A stretch of DNA of 64,000 nt from Lysinibacillus fusiformis (GCF_016925635.1 NZ_CP070490.1:2610001-2674000), one strand, 5' to 3'. Numbered from the stretch's first letter, positions 46,398 to 55,673 are shown. The notes: generated by a model from the letters alone, not told the origin. Program-made: numbers and translations.

Positions 46398-47264
46398 TTA
46401 ATCTTTCGTCCATTCGGCTACTTTATCTTGATTGTTATCAATCCATTTTTTAGCAGCCTCCGTGGCACTCATACCTTCCATAATATCAAACATCACACTT
46501 TCTATGTCTTCAGCAGTCCAGTGGAAACGATCAAGGACACGATAGGCTTCAGGGGCATCCTCTTTCAAGCCATTACGGGCAAAAGTGCCAATATATTCTT
46601 CCGTCCCATATAAACCTTTCGGGTCATCTAAATACTTTAAATCATAGGCGTTAAAGATCCAGTGTGGTGACCAGCCTGTGATGATGATTTCTTCATTATT
46701 GGAGATGGCTTGGCTAAGGGCTGCGGTCATTGCACCGGCAGACGAGGTCAATACATGCCAACCTTCCAGATTTTTATATTCCTTATAGGCATTTTCTGTC
46801 GTAGCCATCATATTAGCTCCTGGTTCAATTCCTGTAATTGTTTGATTAGCTTGGTTTGCTAAATCTTCAATAGAATCGACATCCATATAACTTGGAACGA
46901 CTAAACCAATCTTAGCACCAGTTAGATTTTCACCTAAATTCTCTATTTTATCTTTGTATTTCTCTACTTGTGGGGCATGTGTTTGCGGTAACCAGGCAGA
47001 TACCATACCGTCAACCTCTCCGTTTGCAAGTGCCTCCCACATGATCCCATTGTCTAAAGGTGTCAATGTTACCTTATATCCTAAATCCTCTAATACTTGT
47101 CCTACTACATGTGTAGAAGCAACCTCAGTATCCCATTCAACATAGGCTAAATTGATTTCATTTCTATTATTATTCTGCGTACCCTCACTTGCTGAACCAC
47201 ATGCAGATAAAACTAGTAGGCAGGCTAAAGCGAAACCAATTTTCCATAATCTTAAATATCTCAT
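46398..47264 (-). CDS. Glycine-betaine/choline-binding lipoprotein (OpuAC-like), orphan
   Basis: A 288-residue lipoprotein: signal peptide with lipobox LSAC, then an OpuAC/ProX-type domain. Segments are INLAYVEWDTEVASTHVVGQVLEDLGY, DGMVSAWLPQTHAPQVEKY, EPGANMMATTENA and ITGWSPHWIFNAYDLKYLDDPKG, with Trp residues that would form the quaternary-amine cage. No permease or ATPase gene accompanies it, so it must work with a transporter coded elsewhere. The ATG has GAGGGG upstream. Confidence 0.9.
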   Translation of the reverse strand: MRYLRLWKIGFALACLLVLSACGSASEGTQNNNRNEINLAYVEWDTEVASTHVVGQVLEDLGYKVTLTPLDNGIMWEALANGEVDGMVSAWLPQTHAPQVEKYKDKIENLGENLTGAKIGLVVPSYMDVDSIEDLANQANQTITGIEPGANMMATTENAYKEYKNLEGWHVLTSSAGAMTAALSQAISNNEEIIITGWSPHWIFNAYDLKYLDDPKGLYGTEEYIGTFARNGLKEDAPEAYRVLDRFHWTAEDIESVMFDIMEGMSATEAAKKWIDNNQDKVAEWTKD

Positions 47265-47317
47265 AAATTTCCCCTCTCCATCAACTCTTGAATTATTGTG
47301 AAAATTAAAAAATAAAT

Positions 47318-47353
47318 AAGTAACAACTTTATTTTAAAAACAAGTTGTTACTT
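47318..47353. promoter_or_regulatory. Inverted repeat upstream of the betaine-binding gene
   Basis: Perfect 12-bp arms AAGTAACAACTT and AAGTTGTTACTT, 12-bp spacer, 54-90 bp before the minus-strand start. Placement suits an operator. Regulator unknown; a GbsR/OpcR-type repressor would fit the gene's role (inference). Confidence 0.5.
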
Positions 47354-47490
47354 TTGTCAAATGAATGCTGTGCAAATCATTACGGGAATCATGGGATTGG
47401 CCGTGCAGTCTATATCGGGCTGCCCATAAATTTTTCTATTGATGACATATGATAGGTGAAAATGGAGACTGGGGTGCGAGGAGGCTTAGT

Positions 47491-48063
47491 ATGCATTGGA
47501 TTACAATTATTCTAATAGGGATCGCTGCGAATTTAGATAACTTGGGGATCGGCTTAGCTTATGGTGTCAAACAAGTTAAAATTCCAATTTTATCGAATGC
47601 CGTGATTGCTGTTATGTCAATGATTGTCACATATGTCGCAGTAACAGCAGGTAGCACAGTTGTTGAGTATATTTCACCGCATACTGCCAATTTATTAGGA
47701 AGTTTACTATTGTGTGTCATTGGTGTATGGACGTTAATGTCCAATAATTTTTCTAATAAACGGATAGCTGGCAATCCTGAATTATTTGATGAAGATAAAA
47801 ATTTAGTGATTTCAACGCGTGAGGCAATGGCACTTGGTTTCGTATTATCAGCGAACTGTTTAGCAGGAGGTATTGCAATAGGTGCAAATGGCATCTCTGC
47901 CCTTTGGACGGTCATTTCCATCGGCGTGTTTTCGTTTATCACAGTTGGGGTGGGAAGTAGATGTGGCTCTTTACTATCAAAAACGTATATTGGCAAGCAC
48001 TCTACAGCAATATCAGGATGGCTACTAATTATGATTGGTATTTTTGAGGTTTTTGCAAAATAA
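47491..48063 (+). CDS. ytaF: YtaF/MntP-like membrane protein
   Basis: A 190-residue protein with six predicted helices and two repeated halves, each with the acidic/Asn motif of the MntP/YtaF family (ANLDNLGIGLAYG and SANCLAGGIAIGANG). YtaF is annotated as a sporulation membrane protein; MntP homologues export Mn2+. The second-half motif has Asn where MntP has Asp. Start at 47491 has GAGGAGG; the frame to 47449 lacks a site. Confidence 0.85.
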   Translation: MHWITIILIGIAANLDNLGIGLAYGVKQVKIPILSNAVIAVMSMIVTYVAVTAGSTVVEYISPHTANLLGSLLLCVIGVWTLMSNNFSNKRIAGNPELFDEDKNLVISTREAMALGFVLSANCLAGGIAIGANGISALWTVISIGVFSFITVGVGSRCGSLLSKTYIGKHSTAISGWLLIMIGIFEVFAK

Positions 48064-48214
48064 CATCTAAAACGTATAAAATGGTCGATCACCATATTTT
48101 ACAGATTATAGACAATATCTATGCTGCTAACAAAATCTTTAATTACGAGAATGGGTAACCATTAGTAAGTATTGAAAAAATATTTCTTGTGCATTAAATG
48201 AATACATCACCCTT

Positions 48215-48250
48215 AGAATGTAACCATATTTTGGTTATATTCTTTTTATT
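48215..48250 (+). terminator. Terminator after ytaF
   Basis: AGAATGTAACCA and TGGTTATATTCT arms (one mismatch), 5-nt loop and TTTTTATT. Confidence 0.82.
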
Positions 48251-48322
48251 AGGAGGAAAATTTGACATATTGAGGACTAATTTGGTTTAACAGTTGACAT
48301 ACACTGGTATCAGCGATTATTC

Positions 48323-48356
48323 TTGGGAGTAGAATCGTAATTGAGAATAATTTTCG
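48323..48356 (+). promoter_or_regulatory. Fur-box promoter of the isd-type haem operon
   Basis: TTGGGA (48323-48328), 17 bp, AATAAT (48346-48351), overlapped by TGAGAATAATTTTCG (48342-48356), a 7-1-7 Fur box with three departures from consensus. A further TTGACA-17-TTATTC pair lies at 48294-48322. Confidence 0.68.
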
Positions 48357-48432
48357 TTTAGGTGGAAGTGCTTTCATACGAATATTTTTTCAATTATGAT
48401 GTTTTACTATGACTAAAGGAGGCGTGCAACAC

Positions 48433-49044
48433 ATGAAGAAAATGCTCATGTTGATCATGCTTGTTAGTATTGTCGTTGTTAACTTAGGGCTGACACAAGC
48501 ATCTGCTCAACTGGCTGATGGCACACATTCGATAAAGTATCAGGTCAATAAACCTGATAGTAACTCTGCATCTATTGCAAACGACTATTTTGTAAAACCG
48601 GCAAACGTAACGGTGAAAAATGGCACAGCTACTGTGCAAATTACCCTAAAAAACAGTGCATGGATTACAAAATTTCAACCGCCTGGTGGCGCAACTGTTG
48701 TCAGTGAAGATAAAGCAGCAGACACACGTACTGTACAATTCACGGTTAAAGATTTATCCCAACCAGTAGTAACATCTATGAAAATTGATATTGATGATAT
48801 TAATTATCACCATGAATATAGCGTGTCGCTTGTATTTGATGCCGTATCGACTGCTAGCTCTACAGCTTCGACTCAACAAACAACGTCAAATGAATCCAAA
48901 GCGTCCACAGCTTCTACTACAGAAAGTCAAGTGCCGAATCCACAAACAGGTGATGCAACACCTTACCTATTAATTGTAGCTTTAGTGGGGTCAGCATTTT
49001 TACTTTATAGAAAAAAACTACAAACAAAAACGGAGGGTCAATAA
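48433..49044 (+). CDS. isdC: IsdC-like NEAT haem protein, sortase-anchored
   Basis: A 203-residue cell-wall protein: signal peptide (about 1-26), one NEAT domain (about 28-150), a Ser/Thr linker, then NPQTGD, a membrane helix and a basic tail. The haem-Tyr motif YHHEY is intact in DDINYHHEYSVSLVFD. NPQTG/NPxTG is a sortase B motif, and a sortase B gene closes the operon. It should pass haem through the wall to IsdE. AAAGGAGG sits ahead of the ATG at 48433; the frame from 48409 is longer without a site. Confidence 0.92.
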   Translation: MKKMLMLIMLVSIVVVNLGLTQASAQLADGTHSIKYQVNKPDSNSASIANDYFVKPANVTVKNGTATVQITLKNSAWITKFQPPGGATVVSEDKAADTRTVQFTVKDLSQPVVTSMKIDIDDINYHHEYSVSLVFDAVSTASSTASTQQTTSNESKASTASTTESQVPNPQTGDATPYLLIVALVGSAFLLYRKKLQTKTEGQ

Positions 49045-50484
49045 ATGGCTAAAAAACGTCAATCTCGCGCAACTAAAATAGTACTAGCTTCATTGCTAGC
49101 TGCATCTCTTTCAGTTCCATCCTTTGCATCTGCAGCAGAGGTAGTAACAACAAATACAGAAGTAAAAGCAGAAGCAACGAAAGCTGACAAAACGGCATCA
49201 GTTATCAATTTCAAAATCTTCAAACCTGGTACAACAGAAGATCAGCCTGCTATTAGTTCTCATCTAGTACCACAGGGTTCAATCGTTGAAAAAGACGGGA
49301 AATTTGAAGCAACTTTAACGGTTACAGCAAAATCGGCACCAATGATTGCGGGTCTACAAACAAAGCAGGGCGATAAATATGTAGATGCAACTGAAGTGAA
49401 AAATAGCGACGGCACAATTACATACAGTTTCCCTGTGGTTGTTGATGAAGTTAAATCAGCAAAAATCCATGTAGTCGTTCCTTCTGCAAATATGGACAAA
49501 TGGTATGAATTTGATTTAAAAGCAGTGAAAGAAGATGTTAAAGAAGAAGTAAAAGAAGAAGTTAAAGTGAACGAAGTAGCTGTCACTGTTTATAAAAATG
49601 GTACAACAGAAGAATCGATCATGAAACAATATATTGCACCAAAAGTAGGCATTTCTGCTAAAGACGGTAAAAACATCGTGACAATGACATTCCCTCAAGG
49701 GCAATATGTAAAAGGTTTCACTGTAGAGGGGAAAGAAGCAACTTTAGTGAAACAAGACGATGCTACAAATGCACGCACATACTCATTTGAAGTAGCAGAT
49801 TTAAAGAAACTTGTGAATGCTCAATTACACATCGTTGTTGATGAGCCAGCACAAGGTGTGAAATATGATTCAAATCATACAGTACAATTTAGCTTTGCTG
49901 TCGAAGGTGCAGTAAAACCAGTTGTAAATCCATTTAAAGATATTAGTAAAGATGCAAATAAAGAAGCAATCTTATCACTTTACAGTTTAGGAATTGTTAA
50001 AGGTCAAGACTACTTCAAACCAAACGACAATATTACACGTTCTCAATTTGCTTTAATGGTGGCACGTGCATTGAACGTAACTTCTACAAAAGATGCTGGG
50101 TTTAAAGATACAGGTAAACTTAGCGCTGAAGCAGTACAAGCAATTAATGCATTAGCTGAAGCAGGAATTGTTAAAAAAGCAACGAACTTTAATCCGAATG
50201 ATACATTAACTCGTCAACAAGCGGCTGTAATGATCTATCGTACAGTAACACATGTAGCAGGTAAAGAAATGAACTTTGGTGACCCAAGTCTTACTTACTA
50301 TGCTGATGGAGCAAAAGTGAAAGATGAAGAAGCGAAAAAGGCCTTTGCACTTCTGTATGCAGGTAAAGTCATGACTGGTTCACCTACTGCAGATGGTAAA
50401 ACTGTTATCGATGCGAATAGCCCATTAAAACGTTCACATATGGCGAAAATTTTAAATGGCTCATTGCAATACTTGAATAAATAA
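49045..50484 (+). CDS. Two-NEAT, three-SLH surface protein
   Basis: A 479-residue secreted protein: signal peptide (about 1-30), two NEAT domains (about 50-165 and 175-290), then three SLH repeats (about 293-479: FKDISKDANKEAILSLYSLGIVKG, FKDTGKLSAEAVQAINALAEAGIVKK, YADGAKVKDEEAKKAFALLYAGKVM). SLH repeats bind pyruvylated wall polymer, so it sits in the S-layer, as BslK of Bacillus anthracis. The second NEAT has YDSNH in place of Y-x3-Y; the first has no Tyr pair. Haem binding is thus uncertain. Starts right after isdC. Confidence 0.88.
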   Translation: MAKKRQSRATKIVLASLLAASLSVPSFASAAEVVTTNTEVKAEATKADKTASVINFKIFKPGTTEDQPAISSHLVPQGSIVEKDGKFEATLTVTAKSAPMIAGLQTKQGDKYVDATEVKNSDGTITYSFPVVVDEVKSAKIHVVVPSANMDKWYEFDLKAVKEDVKEEVKEEVKVNEVAVTVYKNGTTEESIMKQYIAPKVGISAKDGKNIVTMTFPQGQYVKGFTVEGKEATLVKQDDATNARTYSFEVADLKKLVNAQLHIVVDEPAQGVKYDSNHTVQFSFAVEGAVKPVVNPFKDISKDANKEAILSLYSLGIVKGQDYFKPNDNITRSQFALMVARALNVTSTKDAGFKDTGKLSAEAVQAINALAEAGIVKKATNFNPNDTLTRQQAAVMIYRTVTHVAGKEMNFGDPSLTYYADGAKVKDEEAKKAFALLYAGKVMTGSPTADGKTVIDANSPLKRSHMAKILNGSLQYLNK

Positions 50485-50497
50485 TGATCTTAACAGC

Positions 50498-50531
50498 AAC
50501 TTCCTTTCTCACATTTATGGGGAAGGAAGTT
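50498..50531 (+). terminator. Weak hairpin between haem genes
   Basis: AACTTCCTT and AAGGAAGTT arms around a 16-nt loop; only a short T-run follows, so it may attenuate rather than stop. Confidence 0.5.
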
Positions 50532-50566
50532 CCTGTGCTTTTAAAGAAATGGGAGGCTAGCATGCA

Positions 50567-51835
50567 ATGACACAAAAGAGAAGTAACCTTTGCCTAGTGG
50601 TTATTTTTTCAATTATATTGTTCTTTTTTTCTCCGTCCCTTTTTCTACAAGCAAAAGCTGAGGATTCTGCTATCGCAGATGGTAGTTATCAAGTTGAACT
50701 AAGTTTTTCTCCTATCGAAGGCTTTGAAGGAAGCCTTTTTAAAGATGTAGCAATGCTCTCAGTTAAGAATGAGCACTATCAATTAACAATGGCTCTTGAA
50801 GAGCTAAGTCCTATCAGCGATATACATATCGAACAGCTAGGCCATGAGCTTTCTTTCACATTGGATAAAATAGAAAATTTAGTTCAGTTTGATGTTTTAG
50901 CGTTACAACAACCAATTATCATCAATGGCAGTATAGAACTTGCAACAGAAGAACAATATGCCTCGTTTTCCCAAGAGCTTCACCTAAACATGCAGACATT
51001 ATTACCAAATATTTCGCAAGGTGAGGACGATAAAGAAGTAGTGGAGGAAATAGATGCAGAGGAAATAACGGGTCAGGAATGGGCTTTAAATTATGTTTTA
51101 ATGGTAGATGGTAAACAAGAACCTTCTATTATGAATAGTTATGTAAAGCCTGTGGCAAAAGTGATTGAAAAAGATGGTAGATACTATGCGCTAATGACGA
51201 TTTTACAATCAGCTTGGGTCACAGGGCTAAAGGTAGATTATAAAGGGGAGCAAGTTGAACCTAAACAGCTTTCACTTCTAGATAATGTACGGATTGTAGA
51301 ATTTGAGGTTGAAGATTTAGCACAAGCATTACGAATGTGGGTAAAGATCGATATTCCTGACATTTCTTATCACCATCAATATTTTGTTCAGTTAGTATTT
51401 GATGAAACACAAGTTGCAAAGGTTTTAGATAAGCCCTCTAAAGTAACAGCTTCTAAAGCCGTTGTCAGTGATAAAGCGGCGGATCGAGTAGTGAAAGAGC
51501 AAGTAAAAAAAACATCTATACAAGCCAATATTGTGGAGGAAAAAAACTCTGCTAAATCAGAAGAACCAACTTCCCAGACGATGCTCGTTGTGCCACTGGA
51601 TGAAAAATTAGCATTTGATCGGACACTTGATGAGTCAGTGGATAAAGGGGAAGAAGATGAACCAGAGGAAGACATAAAAGATGAAGCTACTACTGAAAAG
51701 GTAATGAATACTTCTATGACACCCCAGCAGATTGAACCGTTAAATATAGTGAAAATTATATTGCTTATCGTTATTTGCCTAGTATCAGGCTGGCTACTCA
51801 TTCGACGTCTTAAAAAACAAAAAATGACAGAGTGA
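50567..51835 (+). CDS. Membrane-anchored NEAT protein
   Basis: A 422-residue protein: signal peptide (about 1-31), a degenerate NEAT-like domain (about 33-140, no Tyr pair), a good NEAT domain (about 168-285, with SYVKPVAKVIEKDGRYYALMTILQSAWVTGL and haem-Tyr motif YHHQY), a long acidic/charged linker (about 290-390) and a C-terminal membrane helix with a basic tail. There is no sortase motif, so it is anchored by the helix. Probably a haem receptor or relay between wall and IsdE. Third gene of the isd-type operon. Confidence 0.85.
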   Translation: MTQKRSNLCLVVIFSIILFFFSPSLFLQAKAEDSAIADGSYQVELSFSPIEGFEGSLFKDVAMLSVKNEHYQLTMALEELSPISDIHIEQLGHELSFTLDKIENLVQFDVLALQQPIIINGSIELATEEQYASFSQELHLNMQTLLPNISQGEDDKEVVEEIDAEEITGQEWALNYVLMVDGKQEPSIMNSYVKPVAKVIEKDGRYYALMTILQSAWVTGLKVDYKGEQVEPKQLSLLDNVRIVEFEVEDLAQALRMWVKIDIPDISYHHQYFVQLVFDETQVAKVLDKPSKVTASKAVVSDKAADRVVKEQVKKTSIQANIVEEKNSAKSEEPTSQTMLVVPLDEKLAFDRTLDESVDKGEEDEPEEDIKDEATTEKVMNTSMTPQQIEPLNIVKIILLIVICLVSGWLLIRRLKKQKMTE

Positions 51836-51861
51836 AGCAAAAATAAGTGGGAGATGACACA

Positions 51862-52770
51862 ATGAAAAAGGATTGGAAAATTGGGCTACTGTTGTTGACA
51901 TTACTATCTCTGCTTCTTGCAGCTTGTAGTGGCAGTGACAAGCCAGCAGTGAAGGAGAAAACGGTTGCTGAAGAAGAACAAGGAACAGAAGAGAGTGAGC
52001 AACGTATTATTGCTGGAACAGTTGTGGTGGCAGATATTCTAGATAAGCTGGATTTGGATGCGATCGCTGTACCAGAAACGGAAAAGCAATTAGCAAAACG
52101 TTTTGAGGGTCTGCCTACTATCGGCAATGCAATGGAGCCTGATATGGAAATTGTGAAATCATTAAATCCGACAGAAGTATTATCTGTATCGACATTAGAG
52201 TACGATTTGCAGGATAAGTTTAAACAATTGAACATCCCTGTCGACTTTTTAAATTTTCAAAGTGTGGATGCCATGTTAACGGAAATCACAACACTTGGTG
52301 AACGCTATAATCGTGTAACACAAGCTGAGGGCCTAGTACAGGATCTACAGAAAAATATTGAAGCGGTACAAAGTGTTGCGGCAAATAAAGAAGGCCCTCG
52401 TGTTTTAATCTTACTTGGTATTCCAGGGAGTTATTTAGTGGCAACTGAAAATTCCTACGCAGGTGATCTTGTTAAGCGAGCAGGGGGAATCAATGTAATG
52501 GAAGGTCAGGACGCTGAATATTTATCTTCCAATACAGAGTATCTACATAACAGTAATCCTGATATTATTTTACGTTTATCACATGGTATGCCAGATGAAG
52601 TTGTGAAAATGTTCGATGAGGAATTTAAAACAAATGATATTTGGAAACATTTTGATGCAGTGAAAAACGGAAAAGTCTATGATTTAGAGGAAGAATTATT
52701 CGGGACGACAGCCTCCTTACAAGTACCACAAGCTTTAGGACAACTGATGGAAATCTTCTATCGTAAATAG
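51862..52770 (+). CDS. isdE: IsdE-like haem-binding lipoprotein
   Basis: A 302-residue lipoprotein with lipobox LAAC and a TroA-like haem-binding fold. Likely axial ligands are Met in IGNAMEPDMEIVKSL and His in ILRLSHGMPDEV, as in staphylococcal IsdE. It hands haem to the IsdF permease. Start at 51862 has GGGAG upstream; the frame from 51847 is less suitable. Confidence 0.92.
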   Translation: MKKDWKIGLLLLTLLSLLLAACSGSDKPAVKEKTVAEEEQGTEESEQRIIAGTVVVADILDKLDLDAIAVPETEKQLAKRFEGLPTIGNAMEPDMEIVKSLNPTEVLSVSTLEYDLQDKFKQLNIPVDFLNFQSVDAMLTEITTLGERYNRVTQAEGLVQDLQKNIEAVQSVAANKEGPRVLILLGIPGSYLVATENSYAGDLVKRAGGINVMEGQDAEYLSSNTEYLHNSNPDIILRLSHGMPDEVVKMFDEEFKTNDIWKHFDAVKNGKVYDLEEELFGTTASLQVPQALGQLMEIFYRK

Positions 52771-52866
52771 TAATTAGAATTGTCGCTCGTATGATCAGTA
52801 TTATACTTATCATAGAGCGTTTTTCTTATCTTTATAGAATTTAAACATAGAAAAAGGAAGTCCAAT

Positions 52867-53832
52867 ATGACAAAAAGAATCGTCAGTTTTTTAATTGTAA
52901 TTGTTTTATTACTTGTGACAGTCGTTTATTCAGCCACAACAGGCAGCATTAAAATGGGCTTTTTTGAATTTATAGGAGCATTATTTGAAGAAGGAAATAG
53001 TCAAATGGAGGCAATTCGAGATTTACGTTTCCCACGCATCATTGTAGCATTATTTGCAGGTGCGGCACTTTCAGTATCTGGGGTGCTTTTACAGTCCGTG
53101 ATGCGTAATCCATTGGCTGATGCTGGGGTAATCGGAATATCTTCTGGTGCAGCATTTGTACAGCTTTCTATCATTGCCTTTTTCCCTACATTATTTTTTA
53201 TGACACCCGTCTTAGCATTTATGGGTGGTGCATTGGCTTGTTCGCTTGTATTTGTGCTCTCCTGGAAATCTGGCCTGAGTCCGCTTAAACTAATTTTAGT
53301 GGGTATTGCCATTAACGCTATGTTTACAGGATTAACAGAGGCACTTATTAGCTTGGGTGGTTCTCTAAATACATCAGCATCCAGTGTGATTGGCTCTAAT
53401 TTAACGATGCGTACATGGAAAGATGTCTCTACAATTGTGACATATGGGACAATCGGATTGATTGGTGCATTTGCTTTATATAGCTGGTGTAATTTGCTAG
53501 TACTGCAAGACAAAACAGTTAAAAGTTTAGGGTTTCAAGTAGCTCGTGCGCGGTTACTCATTGCAGCTGTCGCTGTTTTATTAGCAGCTGTATCAGTTGT
53601 GGTGGCAGGCGTCATTTCGTTTGTGGGTCTCCTAGTACCTCACATTGCTCGAAGATTGGTTGGGCATGATCATGTCGTGCTCATTCCATTCACAGCATTA
53701 GCAGGTGCACTATTAATTTTACTGGCAGATACGATTGGCCGTACAATTGTTGCACCTATTGAAATTCCAGCCTCCACAATTATGGCAATAATCGGTGGCC
53801 CATTCTTAATATTCCTATTACGAAAAGAGTGA
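52867..53832 (+). CDS. isdF: IsdF-like haem ABC permease
   Basis: A 321-residue FecCD permease with RFPRIIVALFAGAALSVSGVLLQSVMRNPLADAGVIGISSGA, LGFQVARARLLIA and the coupling loop GVISFVGLLVPHIARRLVGHDH. It forms a homodimeric haem channel with the ATPase that follows. AAAAGGAAG precedes the ATG. Confidence 0.94.
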   Translation: MTKRIVSFLIVIVLLLVTVVYSATTGSIKMGFFEFIGALFEEGNSQMEAIRDLRFPRIIVALFAGAALSVSGVLLQSVMRNPLADAGVIGISSGAAFVQLSIIAFFPTLFFMTPVLAFMGGALACSLVFVLSWKSGLSPLKLILVGIAINAMFTGLTEALISLGGSLNTSASSVIGSNLTMRTWKDVSTIVTYGTIGLIGAFALYSWCNLLVLQDKTVKSLGFQVARARLLIAAVAVLLAAVSVVVAGVISFVGLLVPHIARRLVGHDHVVLIPFTALAGALLILLADTIGRTIVAPIEIPASTIMAIIGGPFLIFLLRKE

Positions 53833-53837
53833 CGAAC

Positions 53838-54608
53838 ATGAATATACAAGACATCATTGTTTCGCATGATAATACACGTAACCATTTAAATGGTGTTTCA
53901 ACAACAATTGTCAAAGGTAAAATTACGACTATCATTGGTCCGAATGGCTGTGGGAAATCAACATTATTAAGTGTCATTTCTCGCCTTCATTCACCTAAAG
54001 CAGGGACTGTATCGTTAGAAAATAAAGATTTACTGCACTATAAGCCAAAGGAATTTGCTAAAAAACTGGCCATCGTGTATCAGCAAAATGATATACCAAA
54101 AGATTTAACAATAGAAAAATTAGTAGGATTCGGTCGTTTGCCTCATCAAACAATGCTGAAAAAAAATCACGATGAAGACACGAAAGCAATTGAATGGGCA
54201 CTTGCCTGTACAAATTTACAACATAAAGGCACAACCAATTTAGAGGCATTATCTGGTGGGGAAAGGCAGCGTGTATGGATTGCGATGGCGTTAGCACAAC
54301 AATCAGAAATATTGTGTTTAGATGAACCTACAACCTATTTGGATATTTACTATCAAATTGAATTGTTAGAACTGGTGAAAACATTAAACGAGCAGCATGG
54401 TTTAACGATTATTATGGTGCTTCATGATATTAACCAAGCCATTCGCTATAGTGACCATATTATTTTGATGAAGGAAGGTCAAATTTTCGCAGAGGGTGCT
54501 CCACGTGATGTGATTACAAAAGAAGTGATTAAAGAAGTCTATGGAGTTGACGCGATATTTAATGAAGATAAACAGCTTGGCTATTATATGATGCCAATGG
54601 GGATATAA
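53838..54608 (+). CDS. Haem ABC transporter ATPase
   Basis: A 256-residue FepC-type ATPase, complete: Walker A GPNGCGKST, Q-loop VYQQND, signature LSGGERQRVWIAMA, Walker B ILCLDEPTTYLD and H-loop VLHDINQAIRYS. Contrast the truncated homologue at 45.5 kb. ATG at 53838 has AAAGAG upstream; a GTG at 53829 overlapping isdF is an alternative. Confidence 0.93.
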   Translation: MNIQDIIVSHDNTRNHLNGVSTTIVKGKITTIIGPNGCGKSTLLSVISRLHSPKAGTVSLENKDLLHYKPKEFAKKLAIVYQQNDIPKDLTIEKLVGFGRLPHQTMLKKNHDEDTKAIEWALACTNLQHKGTTNLEALSGGERQRVWIAMALAQQSEILCLDEPTTYLDIYYQIELLELVKTLNEQHGLTIIMVLHDINQAIRYSDHIILMKEGQIFAEGAPRDVITKEVIKEVYGVDAIFNEDKQLGYYMMPMGI

Positions 54609-54620
54609 GATGGTGATCGG

Positions 54621-55403
54621 ATGAAAAAAAAGGCATCAAAGTTGTTAACACTTGTATATTTAGCAATATTTTTATTTTCGGCTTTTTCACTTGCTAAGTA
54701 CCTCTATACGTATTATGAAACATCAAAATCGTTAAAGGAAGTACAAGCCATTTATCAAGCCACATTGACAGCTATTAAAGAACAGCCAGCAGATCATATG
54801 ACGGAAAATCAAACGACAGATGATGTATCCACGTTACCTATAAGACCACAGTTTCATGATTTATTAGCGATCAATTCTCATATTGTTGGGTGGATTTCAG
54901 TGGATGGGACAAAACTTAATAATCCAATATTACAAGCTGATAACAATGACTTTTATTTAAATCATAACTATAAAGATCAGGAGAGTCGGGCCGGGAGTGT
55001 GTTCATGGATTATCGAAATAATATACTGGATATGGACAAAAACACGGTTTTGTATGGACATGCTATGAAGAATAATACAATGTTTGGTAGTCTTAAAAAT
55101 TACTTAAAGCAAGACTATGCAGATGAACATCCAATCCTATACCTTGATACCTTATATGAGGGCTATGATATTGAGGTTTTTGCTGCATATGAGACAACGA
55201 TTGATTTCTATTATATTGAGACGGACTTTACTGGCAGGGAGGCTTATCAACAATTTTTGGAGGAAATACAGGAGCGGTCTGCTATTCAGATGGATGTTGA
55301 TATAAGTCCAGACGATAAAATCCTTACTTTATCTACATGTAAGGATGCTGTCATGAGTGATGATCATCGCTTTGTCGTGCAAGGCAAATTAGTAAAACGT
55401 TGA
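54621..55403 (+). CDS. srtB: Class B sortase
   Basis: A 260-residue sortase: N-terminal membrane helix (about 7-28), linker, then the catalytic beta-barrel with VGWISVDGTKLNNPILQ, His in VLYGHAMKN, Cys in LTLSTCKDA and Arg in DDHRFVVQGKL. Sortase B attaches NPQTN/NPxTG proteins to peptidoglycan; IsdC at the head of this operon is the evident substrate. Confidence 0.94.
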   Translation: MKKKASKLLTLVYLAIFLFSAFSLAKYLYTYYETSKSLKEVQAIYQATLTAIKEQPADHMTENQTTDDVSTLPIRPQFHDLLAINSHIVGWISVDGTKLNNPILQADNNDFYLNHNYKDQESRAGSVFMDYRNNILDMDKNTVLYGHAMKNNTMFGSLKNYLKQDYADEHPILYLDTLYEGYDIEVFAAYETTIDFYYIETDFTGREAYQQFLEEIQERSAIQMDVDISPDDKILTLSTCKDAVMSDDHRFVVQGKLVKR

Positions 55404-55417
55404 GGGAAAGAATAGAA

Positions 55418-55451
55418 AGGGATGTACCGATGACTCGGACATCCTTTTTAT
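55418..55451 (+). terminator. Terminator of the haem uptake operon
   Basis: GGATGT-CCGA and TCGG-ACATCC arms with a one-base bulge, then TTTTTA. Confidence 0.82.
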
Positions 55452-55476
55452 GTATAAAAAATTTACTTTTAATTAC

Positions 55477-55505
55477 TTGACGTAACTAAATTATTAATAT
55501 ATAGT
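55477..55505 (+). promoter_or_regulatory. yceI promoter
   Basis: TTGACG (55477-55482), 17 bp, TATAGT (55500-55505). The leader is about 160 nt and contains an imperfect hairpin (about 55558-55615, TAACTACA and TGTAGTT arms with inner TACCC/GGGTA) and the palindrome that follows. Confidence 0.68.
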
Positions 55506-55629
55506 AAGTTACAGAAAGTAATTAAAAACTTTTTATAAGCTAAGATGTAAACAAATAAGTAACTACAAATGTTTACCCTAACCAATTTTGGGTAACATAA
55601 AAACTGTAGTTGCTTCATATTTTAAAATA

Positions 55630-55647
55630 TATCTCGAAATCGAGATA
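55630..55647 (+). promoter_or_regulatory. MhqR-like palindrome before yceI
   Basis: TATCTCGAAATCGAGATA: 7-bp perfect arms around AAAT. It closely matches the Bacillus subtilis MhqR operator (TATCTCGAATTCGAGATA as I recall). MhqR is a MarR-type repressor released by quinones and aldehydes. It lies just before the ribosome site. Confidence 0.65.
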
Positions 55648-55673
55648 AAATCAACCAATTGGAGGAATTTATA

